Source: an uncultured Bacteroidota bacterium (GTDB lineage: Bacteria > Bacteroidota > Bacteroidia > Flavobacteriales > Flavobacteriaceae). From it: DNA of 64,000 nucleotides. Made by a program: the position numbers and the translations under genes. Positions 1 through 8,202 of the stretch are shown here, in pieces; the first letter of the stretch is position 1; each line of letters begins with the position of its first letter. The notes under the pieces are model-generated. The model did not search any database. It was not told where the DNA came from and saw only the letters and a program-made list of their open reading frames with translations. Location: the NCBI GenBank assembly GCA_902595555.1, contig CACJQM010000001.1, positions 1 to 64,000 on the forward strand, in the 5' to 3' direction.

Positions 1-756
1 GCTCTAGCAATTTTTTTTGTTGCAATGGGTTACAAAAGTTTATCTAATGATGATGAGTGGGAGTATATTTTTAATGGAAATAATCTTGATGATTGGACTG
101 TTAAAATTAAAGGCTATCCAAGTGGTGAAAATTTTGGAAATACTTTTAAAGTAAAAGATGGAGAAATTCAAGTCTCATACGAAAACTATGAAAATTTTGA
201 TTTTAGATATGGTCATTTATATTATACCAAGAAAAAATATAAAAATTATCATCTCAAGTTAGAATACAAGTTTTTTGGTGAACAAGCCAATGGAGGTGAA
301 GGTTGGGCTACAAAGAATAGTGGTGTTATGTTTCATAGTCAGCATCCCGAAACTTTATTGATAGATCAACCATTTCCAGTAAGTATTGAAACTCAGTTTT
401 TAGGAGGGCTTAGCAATGGTTCTCGTCCAACTGGAAATTTATGCACACCAGGAACAGATGTGGATATGAACTCTGTTAAAGTTAAAAAACACTGCACCAG
501 ATCAAACTCAGATACCTACAATAATGATGATTGGGTAGAGGCAGAAATTATTGTGTACTCCGATTCAATAGCTCACCACCTTATAAATGGAAAAACTGTT
601 TTAACTTATACGAATTTGAGATATGGTGATGATGGTAGGCTTCCTGAAAACATGATTCATAAAAAGGATCAAAAGCTTAGTGAAGGATATATTTCTCTAC
701 AATCAGAAAGCCACCCTATAAAATTTAGAAACATTAGAATTAAATCATTGAATTAG
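1..756 (+). CDS. DUF1080 / 3-keto-disaccharide hydrolase domain protein, 5' end outside the window
   Basis: The reading frame is open from base 1, so 251 residues are visible and the true start lies upstream. The first visible residues (ALAIFFVA) look like the end of a signal peptide, which would place the protein in the envelope. The rest matches the DUF1080 (3-keto-disaccharide hydrolase) beta-sandwich: an early FNGNNLDDW motif, a GVMFHSQ segment in the middle, and a C-terminal GYISLQSESHPIKFRNI strand, which is the family's usual ending. Family members act on 3-keto-glycosides or related sugars; the substrate here is unknown. The next gene starts 1 base after the stop. An ATG at base 25 is in frame but would cut the hydrophobic leader, so I do not take it as the start. 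Confidence 0.85.
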   Translation, partial: ALAIFFVAMGYKSLSNDDEWEYIFNGNNLDDWTVKIKGYPSGENFGNTFKVKDGEIQVSYENYENFDFRYGHLYYTKKKYKNYHLKLEYKFFGEQANGGEGWATKNSGVMFHSQHPETLLIDQPFPVSIETQFLGGLSNGSRPTGNLCTPGTDVDMNSVKVKKHCTRSNSDTYNNDDWVEAEIIVYSDSIAHHLINGKTVLTYTNLRYGDDGRLPENMIHKKDQKLSEGYISLQSESHPIKFRNIRIKSLN

Positions 757-757
757 T

Positions 758-1501
758 ATGAGAATCTTTTTAACCTTCTTTCTTTTATTAGCAACAAATT
801 TTATCTTTTCACAAGATGACTATAGAACATGGATTAAAGGAAAAGTTCTTTATAAAAATGTAAATGTAAGTTCAGCAAATGTTATAAACAACACTTCTCA
901 ACAAGCCACGACAACTAATGATGATGGCGAATTTGAAATTGAAGTAAAACTTAATGATAAACTGATTTTTTCATCTGTCCAATATCAAATTCGTGAATTA
1001 AACATAACAAAAGAAATTTTACAAAGAAACAGGATAGTAATAGATGTTAATGAGAAAGTAAATGAGTTAGATCAGGTTGTTGTAACACCTGAAAATCAAG
1101 AAAAGTTTTTGGATTTAAAAGAAGAAGAATTTAAAAGATTTGACTACAGTTTTGACAAATCTACCAGAGTTAATAATGTCATAAATGAGCAAGGTAAATT
1201 AAGAGATGGGATTAATTTTGTAAATCTTTACAGACTAATTTCAAACACTTTAAAAAAAGACTCAGAGGAAAACCAAACCACTTATAAATATAATCCAAGT
1301 GATCTTTTGAGGGAGCTTTATGATGATGTCTTTTTTACTAAAAACTTACTGATTCCAAATGATCAAATAAACGAGTTTTTACTATACTGTGATGATAATT
1401 TCCCTGATAGAATTTTACTTAAAAAAGACAATGAATTTGAGTTAATAGAATTTCTTGTTAAACAAAGCAAAAAGTTTGTTAAGAGTATTGCCAAAAATTA
1501 A
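758..1501 (+). CDS. Secreted protein with carboxypeptidase-like regulatory domain (copy 1)
   Basis: This 247-residue protein has a signal peptide (about residues 1-18, ending FSQ). A carboxypeptidase D regulatory-like beta-sandwich follows at about residues 25-110: a GKV strand, a TTNDDGEFEI turn, and VNELDQVVVTP at the end. The VVVTP stretch resembles the end of the N-terminal domain in TonB-dependent receptors, but no plug or barrel follows. The C-terminal 130 residues are charged, helical and unrecognised. The next gene encodes a paralogue with the same layout and overlaps this one. The cluster leads on to a DUF6702 protein and an M1 peptidase. The function is unknown; an outer-surface or periplasmic role is inferred from the signal peptide and domain. 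Confidence 0.8.
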   Translation: MRIFLTFFLLLATNFIFSQDDYRTWIKGKVLYKNVNVSSANVINNTSQQATTTNDDGEFEIEVKLNDKLIFSSVQYQIRELNITKEILQRNRIVIDVNEKVNELDQVVVTPENQEKFLDLKEEEFKRFDYSFDKSTRVNNVINEQGKLRDGINFVNLYRLISNTLKKDSEENQTTYKYNPSDLLRELYDDVFFTKNLLIPNDQINEFLLYCDDNFPDRILLKKDNEFELIEFLVKQSKKFVKSIAKN

Positions 1502-2270
1502 CTACATATTATTGATACTGTTATTTACAAACAGTTTATTCAGCCAAGAAAAAAAATTTAAAACTCTCATTGGCGAGGTTATTAACGACACAATTGATGT
1601 CAGTGGGATTCATGTAATAAATGGAAGCTCCGGAGGAAAAACTATAACTGACAAAGACGGATTTTTCAAAGTTGGTGTCAGAAAAAATGATTCTATCTAC
1701 TTTACATCTGTGCAAATAAAAACACAAATGATTATAATAGAGGAACCCATATTTAAATCTGATTCTATAAGGATATACCTTGAACCAATTGTGAATGAAT
1801 TAGAAAGTGTAACTGTTTCACCTTACAATCTGTCCGGAGATCTTCTATCTGATATGAAAAAAATAGAAGAAAAAGAAGTGTTTAATTTTGATGATGCAGG
1901 AATACCGGGCTTTAAGGGCGAGCGTAAAGAAAAAATAGTATACGATAACAGTTCAAGTATCCTTGTTAGTGTAATTCTCTTACCTTTAATGCCATTAGAC
2001 ATTGATGCTGTTTACAAACAACTTAGTGGTTATTACAAAACACTAAGATCAGCTAGACAATTAGAATCTAGGTCAGGTGCAGCAGCAGACATTATCCAAT
2101 TTTACGGTGTAGATTTTTTCATAGATAACTATGAATTGCAGATTGATAATGTATATGAGTTTGTATTGGGGTCAATGGAAAATTATGATATTGAGAGAGA
2201 TTTTAGAAATTCAAGACATTCTTTGGTATTAACTAGTTTTAAAAAATTTTATGAATCCATTGATAACTAA
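1488..2270 (+). CDS. Secreted protein with carboxypeptidase-like regulatory domain (copy 2)
   Basis: This is a paralogue of the preceding gene: signal peptide ending FSQ, a regulatory-like domain (GEV strand, ITDKDGFFKV turn, IVNELESVTVSP end), then a different C-terminal part. No ATG fits the start. A TTG at 1488 gives a clean signal peptide (MPKINYILLILLF) and overlaps copy 1 by 14 bases. A TTG at 1455 would add a charged 11-residue extension, so I prefer 1488 (260 aa). The central region holds a short hydrophobic stretch (SILVSVILLPLMPL) that may be a membrane anchor or buried helix. The end overlaps the next gene by 20 bases, which suggests translational coupling. The function is unknown. 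Confidence 0.75.
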   Translation: MPKINYILLILLFTNSLFSQEKKFKTLIGEVINDTIDVSGIHVINGSSGGKTITDKDGFFKVGVRKNDSIYFTSVQIKTQMIIIEEPIFKSDSIRIYLEPIVNELESVTVSPYNLSGDLLSDMKKIEEKEVFNFDDAGIPGFKGERKEKIVYDNSSSILVSVILLPLMPLDIDAVYKQLSGYYKTLRSARQLESRSGAAADIIQFYGVDFFIDNYELQIDNVYEFVLGSMENYDIERDFRNSRHSLVLTSFKKFYESIDN

Positions 2271-2730
2271 ATATCTTACGTTTTTATTGCTGTTAACTAT
2301 TCATAAGTATTATGTAAGTTCAACATTAATTGATTACAGTACTAATACTGAAACTCACCAGTTGAGTTTAAAAATATTTCATGATGATTTAGAAAAAGAT
2401 TTGGGCTTTGACACAAATGAATTGGATTATTCTGACTATGCTAATACCAATCTAATTATTAAAAATTATTTAAAAAATAATTTAAAAATATATAGTGAGG
2501 AAGGAGACTTGCAATTAGATTATTTAGGTTTTGAAAGAAAAAATGACTTGGTAATTTATTATGTTGAAATTTATAACCCTATGAAATTAAAAAGTTTCAT
2601 TGTTGAAAATAAGATTTTATTTGACTCATTTAAGAATCAAAAAAATATTATTCTATACAGAAACAATAATTATAAGAAAAGTTTCATCCACACATATGAT
2701 AATTTTCAAAGTATCATATCCGTTCCGTAA
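2251..2730 (+). CDS. DUF6702 family protein
   Basis: This 159-residue protein starts with a hydrophobic leader (TKYLTFLLLLTIHKYYVS) and contains the features I associate with DUF6702. These are a KYYVS.TLIDY strand after the leader, the pattern LSLKIFHDDLEKDL, a KNYLKNNLKIY helix, and a FIVENKILFDSFKNQKNII segment near the end. In Flavobacteriia such proteins commonly sit directly upstream of an M1 metallopeptidase, as here (36 bases to the peptidase start). The biochemical role is not known to me. The overlap with the upstream gene suggests one transcript. The family call is from memory of the pattern and was not searched. Confidence 0.75.
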   Translation: MNPLITKYLTFLLLLTIHKYYVSSTLIDYSTNTETHQLSLKIFHDDLEKDLGFDTNELDYSDYANTNLIIKNYLKNNLKIYSEEGDLQLDYLGFERKNDLVIYYVEIYNPMKLKSFIVENKILFDSFKNQKNIILYRNNNYKKSFIHTYDNFQSIISVP

Positions 2731-2766
2731 CTATATATTTATTAAATTTATTGCAAATATTTGATC

Positions 2767-5055
2767 ATGAAAAAAAGCCTTGTCACATTATTTATATTTT
2801 GTTTTATTATTCCATTTAATTCATTTGCTCAAGATGAAAAACAACAAGGACACACAAATATCAATAAGTTTCGACAGTTATATGATGAGTTTGCAAGCCC
2901 GAATATCTATAGAACTGCATCAGGTGCCCCTGGTCCAGCCTATTATCAACAAAGAGCTGATTATAAAATAAATGTTGAGCTTGATGATAAAAACAAAAAA
3001 ATATATGGTGATGAAACCATTACTTACACAAACAATTCACCAGAAACATTAAGTTACTTATGGGTTCAGTTGGACCAAAATGTAAGAAAAAAGGATTCAC
3101 CTAGTTTAGATATTGATTCAGAAGGTGTAAGTATAGCCTATATACCTGATTCTTTTGATAAGGAATATCTTAAGAATCCTTTTGATGGAGGATTTAATAT
3201 TGAATATGTTAAGGGTGTTGATAATAAGCCTCTTGATTATATAATTAATCAAACAATGATGAGGATTGACTTACCAAATCCTATTTCCACTGGACAAAGT
3301 TTTGCATTTAAAATTAAGTGGTGGTATAATATTAACGATCATGTTAAACAGGATGGAAGATCTGGATATGAAACGTTCCCTAATGATTCAAATAGAGCTT
3401 ATATAATTGCTCAGTTTTTCCCAAGAATGTGTGTATATAATGAGGTTGAGGGTTGGCAAAACTATCAGTTTTGGGGTGATGGAGAATTTGCTTTACCATT
3501 TGGAGATTATGAAGTTAACATTACAGTTCCGTCAGATCACATTCTAGAAGCAACAGGTGAATTAGTTAATCGAAAAGATGTATATACGAAAGAGATGATG
3601 AAAAGATACAATCAAGCAAAAAAATCTTATGATAAACCTGTAATTATAGTATCTCAGGATGAAGCAATTGAAGCTGAAAAAACTTTTTCTAATGACAAAA
3701 AAACCTGGAAGTTTGCAGCTAAAAATGTCAGAGATTTTGCATTTGCAACTTCCAGAAAATATATTCTTGATATGATGGCTGTGAAAATTGGAAGTGAAGA
3801 TGTAATGGCTGTATCAATATATCCCCGTGAGGGTAACCCTCTTTGGGAAGAATACTCAACCATTACAGTTGTTGAAGCACTAAAATCTTTTTCAAAATAT
3901 ACTTTTGATTATCCATATCATAAAGCTGTTTCAGTTCACGCACACCAAATTGGAATGGAATATCCAATGATATGTTTCAACTTCGGAAGGCCTAATATTG
4001 ATGGCTCATACTCTGATGATGAAAAATTTGGAATGATAGGCGTTATTATTCATGAAATTGGTCATAATTTTTTCCCTATGATAGTTAATAGTGATGAAAG
4101 ACAATGGGCTTGGATGGATGAAGGTTTAACTACTTTTGTTCAATATTTAGCAGAGCAAGAATTTGGTGAAAAATACCCAGACGCTATATATCCAAATAAG
4201 AATTTCCCATCAGATCGTGGACCAGCTAATATGATTACTGACTACATGAGTGTTGATCAAAACTATTTAGCACCAATAATGTCCAACCCAGAAAATGTAT
4301 ATAGTTTGGGTCCAAATGCATATGGAAAGCCAGCTACAGCTCTAAATATTTTGAGAGAAACAATTATGGGCAAGGAATTGTTTGATTATGCTTTTAAAAC
4401 CTACTCACAAAGATGGATGTTTAAGCATCCGACCCCTGAGGACTTTTTTAGAACCATGGAAGATGCATCTGCCGTAGACCTAGATTGGTTTTGGAGAGGG
4501 TGGTTTTACACTACTGATTATGTAGATATTTCTATTAAAGAATTGAATCAATATTATGTTTCTCCTAATCCAGGTGAGGAAATGAAAGAATTTATGAAGG
4601 AAAGAGGATTAGTTAGAAACAGACTTAGACCACTAATATTTTTTGAAAAGTTTGAAAATGATGTTGATAATAACAGAGATAAGAACCCATTAGAGAATTC
4701 TAAGCTTTTAAATAATTATTTAAAAGAGAATTATTCAACTGAAGAAATCAATGATTTGGAAATCCCTAAATATTTTTATGAAGTTATCTTTGAAAAACCA
4801 GGTGGATTAGTGATGCCTATAATCGTAGACATAAAGTATGAGGATGGAGAGGTTGTTAGAAAAAAATATCCTGCACAAGTTTGGAGAAAAAATGATAAAG
4901 AGGTAAGAAAAGTTATAGCAACCAATAAAAAAATATCAGAGATTATTTTAGACCCAGATGAAGAGACAGCTGATATAGATACAAGAAATAATTCGTGGCC
5001 TAAAAAGGAGGAAAGCACAGATTTTGATAAATTTAAATCTAGAATTAAAGGATGA
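2767..5055 (+). CDS. M1 family zinc metallopeptidase (aminopeptidase N-like), secreted
   Basis: The 762-residue protein has a Sec signal peptide (MKKSLVTLFIFCFIIPFNSFAQ region). It carries the M1 zinc site HEIGH at residues 429-433 with the third zinc ligand Glu452 exactly 18 residues later (in WMDEG). A GMEYP motif about 35 residues before the zinc site corresponds to the GxMEN exopeptidase loop. The expected role is removal of N-terminal residues from peptides in the periplasm or at the surface. The ATG at 2767 is chosen; a TTG two codons earlier only adds two residues. The C-terminal part, after about residue 600, is highly charged and ends in a lysine-rich tail. The stop overlaps the tatA start by 4 bases (ATGA), so the two genes are probably translationally coupled. 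Confidence 0.93.
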   Translation: MKKSLVTLFIFCFIIPFNSFAQDEKQQGHTNINKFRQLYDEFASPNIYRTASGAPGPAYYQQRADYKINVELDDKNKKIYGDETITYTNNSPETLSYLWVQLDQNVRKKDSPSLDIDSEGVSIAYIPDSFDKEYLKNPFDGGFNIEYVKGVDNKPLDYIINQTMMRIDLPNPISTGQSFAFKIKWWYNINDHVKQDGRSGYETFPNDSNRAYIIAQFFPRMCVYNEVEGWQNYQFWGDGEFALPFGDYEVNITVPSDHILEATGELVNRKDVYTKEMMKRYNQAKKSYDKPVIIVSQDEAIEAEKTFSNDKKTWKFAAKNVRDFAFATSRKYILDMMAVKIGSEDVMAVSIYPREGNPLWEEYSTITVVEALKSFSKYTFDYPYHKAVSVHAHQIGMEYPMICFNFGRPNIDGSYSDDEKFGMIGVIIHEIGHNFFPMIVNSDERQWAWMDEGLTTFVQYLAEQEFGEKYPDAIYPNKNFPSDRGPANMITDYMSVDQNYLAPIMSNPENVYSLGPNAYGKPATALNILRETIMGKELFDYAFKTYSQRWMFKHPTPEDFFRTMEDASAVDLDWFWRGWFYTTDYVDISIKELNQYYVSPNPGEEMKEFMKERGLVRNRLRPLIFFEKFENDVDNNRDKNPLENSKLLNNYLKENYSTEEINDLEIPKYFYEVIFEKPGGLVMPIIVDIKYEDGEVVRKKYPAQVWRKNDKEVRKVIATNKKISEIILDPDEETADIDTRNNSWPKKEESTDFDKFKSRIKG

Positions 5056-5318
5056 CATTTTTATTTATTAGTGGAGCAGAAATAGTTTTTATATTTTTTA
5101 TCATTCTCATGGTATTTGGAGCTGACCGAATACCTGAAATGGCAAAAGGTATGGCTAAAGGTATAAGAAAAGTTAAGGATGCTACTCAAGAAATTAAAAG
5201 TGAAATAAAAAAGAGTGCTGAAAAAAAAGGTGTAGATACGGATTCAATTTCTAAAGAGATTGATAAGGTTAAGGATGACATAGATGATTTAACTGGGTCT
5301 ATAAAAAGAAACCTTTAA
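5052..5318 (+). CDS. tatA: TatA/TatE-like twin-arginine translocase subunit
   Basis: This 88-residue protein has the TatA plan: one N-terminal membrane helix (about residues 3-21) and an FGADRIPEMAKGMAKGIR segment. That segment holds the conserved Phe-Gly hinge and the amphipathic helix, and a long charged tail follows. TatA homo-oligomers form the variable pore element of Tat export of folded proteins. No tatC is seen in the window. The gene overlaps the M1 peptidase by 4 bases. The peptidase has a Sec-type leader without twin arginines, so linkage does not prove that it is a Tat substrate. The stop interlocks with the stop of the convergent methyltransferase gene. Confidence 0.88.
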   Translation: MTFLFISGAEIVFIFFIILMVFGADRIPEMAKGMAKGIRKVKDATQEIKSEIKKSAEKKGVDTDSISKEIDKVKDDIDDLTGSIKRNL

Positions 5319-5959
5319 TTTTTTAAGATTACATTTAATCCATCCCTTAACGGAAGGATTATATTTTCAACTCTATCATCTTCATTAATCATTTTATTAA
5401 AATCTATAAGATATTGGGTTAGTTCATCATCGTCTTTTTCAGGCTCTACCACTTTTCCGGTCCAAAGTACATTATCTGCAATTATCAAACCTCCTTTTTT
5501 TACTTTTTCAATGACAAGTTCATAGTATTCGATATAATTTTCTTTATCTGCATCTAAAAAAACTAAATCAAATTTCTCATTAATGCTTTTAATTATATTT
5601 CTAGCATCGCCAACATGTTGTATAATTGAATTATTGCATTTTGATTTTGCAAAATATTTATTTTGAATTGAAACTAATTCTTCATTAATATCAATTGTAT
5701 GTATAATACCGTTTTCAATTAAACCTTCTGCCATGCATATTGCGGAATATCCTGTATAAGTTCCAATCTCAAGAATTTTTTTTGGTTTAATGAGTTTAGT
5801 AATAATTGATAAAAACCTACCCTGTATGTGACCACTTAACATTCTAGGATTCAAAACTTTTAAATAAGTTTCCTTATTTAAATCTTTTAAAATTTCAGGT
5901 TCTTTGGAAGAGTTTTTTCGAATATAATCTTCAATTTTATTATTAACTATATCGCTCAT
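5315..5959 (-). CDS. SAM-dependent O-methyltransferase (class I, cation-dependent type)
   Basis: The 214-residue protein resembles catechol/caffeoyl-CoA-type O-methyltransferases. SAM motif I is LEIGTYTGYS at residues 63-72. A DLVFLDADKENY motif follows with the acidic metal and SAM ligands, then IIADNVLWTGKV, which also carries metal-ligand Asp-Asn residues. It should methylate a catechol-like hydroxyl using Mg2+; the substrate is unknown. Its start overlaps the stop of the flavin reductase gene by 4 bases, so both are in one operon. Its stop codon shares bases with the tatA stop on the other strand. Confidence 0.92.
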   Translation of the reverse strand: MSDIVNNKIEDYIRKNSSKEPEILKDLNKETYLKVLNPRMLSGHIQGRFLSIITKLIKPKKILEIGTYTGYSAICMAEGLIENGIIHTIDINEELVSIQNKYFAKSKCNNSIIQHVGDARNIIKSINEKFDLVFLDADKENYIEYYELVIEKVKKGGLIIADNVLWTGKVVEPEKDDDELTQYLIDFNKMINEDDRVENIILPLRDGLNVILKN

Positions 5960-6573
5960 TTTTTTGGACGTGCGTATTCAAATCTTTCAATCAATTTTGT
6001 CTTGACATAACCATCAAGACCATTTATAGCAACAGTTTTTGCATTATCTAACCTTAACCATCCATCGTCCTGTATTATTCCGTCTTCAACGTATATTCCT
6101 TCAATTGAAGCAACGACTAAGATTGTATCATTTTCTTTTATATCGTATTCATTTAAGTATTTACATGCAAGTTTTATTTTGGAACTCTTTACAAAAGGAG
6201 CAATGAAATCGTCAAGGTACTCCGCTTCCAAATTTGTTTGGTCAAACTCAGAGATTTCTTTTGGATATTTGGCGGAAGTATGATGAGCATCTTCAATATC
6301 ATCAGCATTAATATGGTTTACTGTAAAATACTTAAGCTTGAACATATTATTGTAGGTATTACGTGGAACTGTCCGTGGTCTAAGAACAAATCCAATCATT
6401 GCTGGATTACTGCCTAAATGTGTTATGGAGCTAAAAACAGCTACATTGGTATTACCTTCAGAATCGATTGTTCCTAAAAGATTAGCTGACTTATAACCAG
6501 TGCAGCTATTGATCAAGTTCAACCTATAAATTTTGTCAAGATTATCTATTTTTTCTTTGCTAAAATGTATCAT
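5956..6573 (-). CDS. Flavin reductase family protein (FMN-binding split barrel)
   Basis: This 205-residue protein fits the flavin reductase/FMN-binding split-barrel family. An N-terminal strand holds VAVFSSITHLGSNPAMIGF, with the conserved phosphate- and flavin-contacting Ser/Thr and Asn-Pro. A VNHI segment follows (the family's YTVNHI-like strand) and later an acidic LDDFIAPFVKSSKIKLACK region. Members reduce free flavin with NAD(P)H or act as flavin-dependent oxidoreductases. It is the first gene of an operon with the O-methyltransferase. The start codon is only 18 bases from the divergent sulfatase start, and an inverted repeat (6563-6585) covers it. Confidence 0.88.
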   Translation of the reverse strand: MIHFSKEKIDNLDKIYRLNLINSCTGYKSANLLGTIDSEGNTNVAVFSSITHLGSNPAMIGFVLRPRTVPRNTYNNMFKLKYFTVNHINADDIEDAHHTSAKYPKEISEFDQTNLEAEYLDDFIAPFVKSSKIKLACKYLNEYDIKENDTILVVASIEGIYVEDGIIQDDGWLRLDNAKTVAINGLDGYVKTKLIERFEYARPKK

Positions 6574-6585
6574 TTTTCTACATTT
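6563..6585. repeat. Inverted repeat over the flavin reductase start
   Basis: The 7-base arms AAATGTA (6563-6569) and TACATTT (6579-6585) are perfectly inverted around a 9-base spacer. They cover the start codon of the flavin reductase gene and end 6 bases before the sulfatase ATG. This could be an operator for the divergent pair or a chance A+T-rich match. Confidence 0.4.
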
Positions 6586-6591
6586 AAAATT

Positions 6592-7983
6592 ATGAAATTT
6601 TATACCAGAACTCTAATATTTATTTCATTTATATTTTTATTTAATTCTTGCGAAGAATCAAACATAAATTATGGTAAACCTAACGTTATCCTAATTATGG
6701 CAGATGATCTTGGTTATGAAGCAATAGGAATCAATGGTGCAGATGAATATAAAACTCCAGTACTAGATTCTTTAGCTTTAAATGGAATCAATTTTAATAA
6801 TGCATACTCACAACCACTTTGTACACCCACTAGGGTAAAAATTATGACTGGTAAACCCAATTATGTTAACTATGAATTTTTTACATATTTAAATCCTGAT
6901 GAAAAAACATTTGGAAATTTATTTCAAGAAAATGGTTATAAAACTGCACTAGCTGGGAAATGGCAGTTAAATGGAGTTCAGTATGATTTAGATAATAATC
7001 AGGATTTAGATAGGCCACATAAGTTTGGTTTTGATGAATATTGTTTATGGTGGTTAAGAGAAAGAGGGGATAGATTTGCCAATCCAAATATTGTTCAAAA
7101 TGGTAAAAAATTAAAAAAAGGCATTGATGATTATGGTCCGGATATATTTACCGATTTCATTGTTGACTTTATTGATAAAAATAAGGATGATCCTTTCTTT
7201 ATTTATTATCCTATGGCTTTAGTTCATGACCCTTTTCTGCCAACACCAGATTCTGATGATTGGAACGATTTAGAAAAAAGAAACAAAGGAAATAAACCAA
7301 TCTATTTCTCCGATATGTTGACTTATATGGATAAAATTGTTGGTAGGATTTCAAATACACTTGATAAAAATAAATTAGATAACACAATATTAATATTCAT
7401 TGGTGATAATGGAACAGATACAAAAGTTGTAACTATAAATAAAGGGGTTGAGATTCGTGGTGCAAAAGGATCAACAATTAAATACGCTTCAAACGTACCA
7501 ATGATTGTTAATTGGAAAAGTCAAATCAAACAAGGCTTTAATTCTGATGCAATGATTGATTTCACAGACTTTTATGCAACTTTTGAGGATATTCTAAATC
7601 TTGAATCACAACAGTCATATGGTAAAAGCATTCTGCCATTAATGACTAATAATAATTACAATGAAAGAGATGTTCTAATAACATATTATGATCCTATATG
7701 GGGTTCAGGAGGTTTAGGAAGAGGTGTTTATGCTCAAAATAAGGAATATAAACTGTATAAAAATGGCAACTTTTTTAACTTTTCAAATGATTTATATGAA
7801 AAAAATCCAATCGATGTGAATAAATTATCAGAAAATGACACTGAAATATATTCTTTACTTAAAACATCATTAGATTCAATTCCTGACTTGCCTGAGTTTA
7901 ATCATAATGGCTGGATAGAAAGAAGAAAGGAAGTTAATGAAAGTGGCAAGTTTAATAAGGTATGGCAACTAAATACAAAATAG
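6592..7983 (+). CDS. Lipoprotein sulfatase (formylglycine-dependent, arylsulfatase family)
   Basis: This 463-residue protein begins with a lipoprotein signal peptide whose lipobox is FLFNSC. The sulfatase core follows: NVILIMADDLGYE with the first metal-binding Asp pair, then Cys77 in C-T-P-T-R. That motif fits the C-x-P-[S/T]-R signal for conversion of cysteine to formylglycine. IFIGDNGTD near residue 275 supplies the second metal-binding Asp-Asn. It should hydrolyse sulfate esters at the cell surface or in the periplasm, probably from algal polysaccharides or sulfolipids. The ATG at 6592 is chosen because the ATG at 6565 would overlap the divergent gene and spoil the lipoprotein leader. No maturase is visible in the window. 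It overlaps the next gene by 22 bases. Confidence 0.92.
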   Translation: MKFYTRTLIFISFIFLFNSCEESNINYGKPNVILIMADDLGYEAIGINGADEYKTPVLDSLALNGINFNNAYSQPLCTPTRVKIMTGKPNYVNYEFFTYLNPDEKTFGNLFQENGYKTALAGKWQLNGVQYDLDNNQDLDRPHKFGFDEYCLWWLRERGDRFANPNIVQNGKKLKKGIDDYGPDIFTDFIVDFIDKNKDDPFFIYYPMALVHDPFLPTPDSDDWNDLEKRNKGNKPIYFSDMLTYMDKIVGRISNTLDKNKLDNTILIFIGDNGTDTKVVTINKGVEIRGAKGSTIKYASNVPMIVNWKSQIKQGFNSDAMIDFTDFYATFEDILNLESQQSYGKSILPLMTNNNYNERDVLITYYDPIWGSGGLGRGVYAQNKEYKLYKNGNFFNFSNDLYEKNPIDVNKLSENDTEIYSLLKTSLDSIPDLPEFNHNGWIERRKEVNESGKFNKVWQLNTK

Positions 7984-8159
7984 CAACCAGTCTTCTTATT
8001 TTTGGAATAATTTGTTTTGTATCATTTTATCTTATTGGAAGTGAAGTTGATGAAAATGGTTATCTACACGAACCATTTTTTTTATTACCAATTGGATTTA
8101 TTTGTATTTGTTTATCAATGATTTTGTATGTTGTTTTTGCAATAGCCAAAAAAAAATAA
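7962..8159 (+). CDS. Small two-helix membrane protein, unknown
   Basis: This 65-residue protein has two hydrophobic helices (about residues 8-26 and 39-60) joined by an acidic loop (SEVDENGYLHEP). It starts inside the end of the sulfatase gene, overlapping by 22 bases in another frame. Its stop codon lies in the 5' arm of a terminator hairpin. I do not recognise a family, though small two-helix proteins of this shape are common in Flavobacteriia. The overlap and the terminator argue that it is a real last gene of the sulfatase transcript. Confidence 0.65.
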   Translation: MATKYKIATSLLIFGIICFVSFYLIGSEVDENGYLHEPFFLLPIGFICICLSMILYVVFAIAKKK

Positions 8160-8180
8160 GGTGCATTTAGCACCTTATTT
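8155..8180. terminator. Bidirectional intrinsic terminator
   Basis: A perfect 10-base stem (AATAAGGTGC, 8155-8164, with its complement at 8170-8179) surrounds the 5-base loop ATTTA. A-rich sequence lies on one side and T-rich sequence on the other, so it can stop transcription from both directions. It lies between the converging small membrane protein gene and the lipoprotein gene, and its 5' arm contains the stop codon of the former. Confidence 0.88.
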
Positions 8181-8202
8181 AATTTAACTTTTTGAGCAAA
8201 TA

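Noticed and set aside
2767-5055. M1 peptidase considered as a Tat substrate because tatA follows
   Set aside because: Its leader has no twin-arginine motif and looks like a normal Sec signal.
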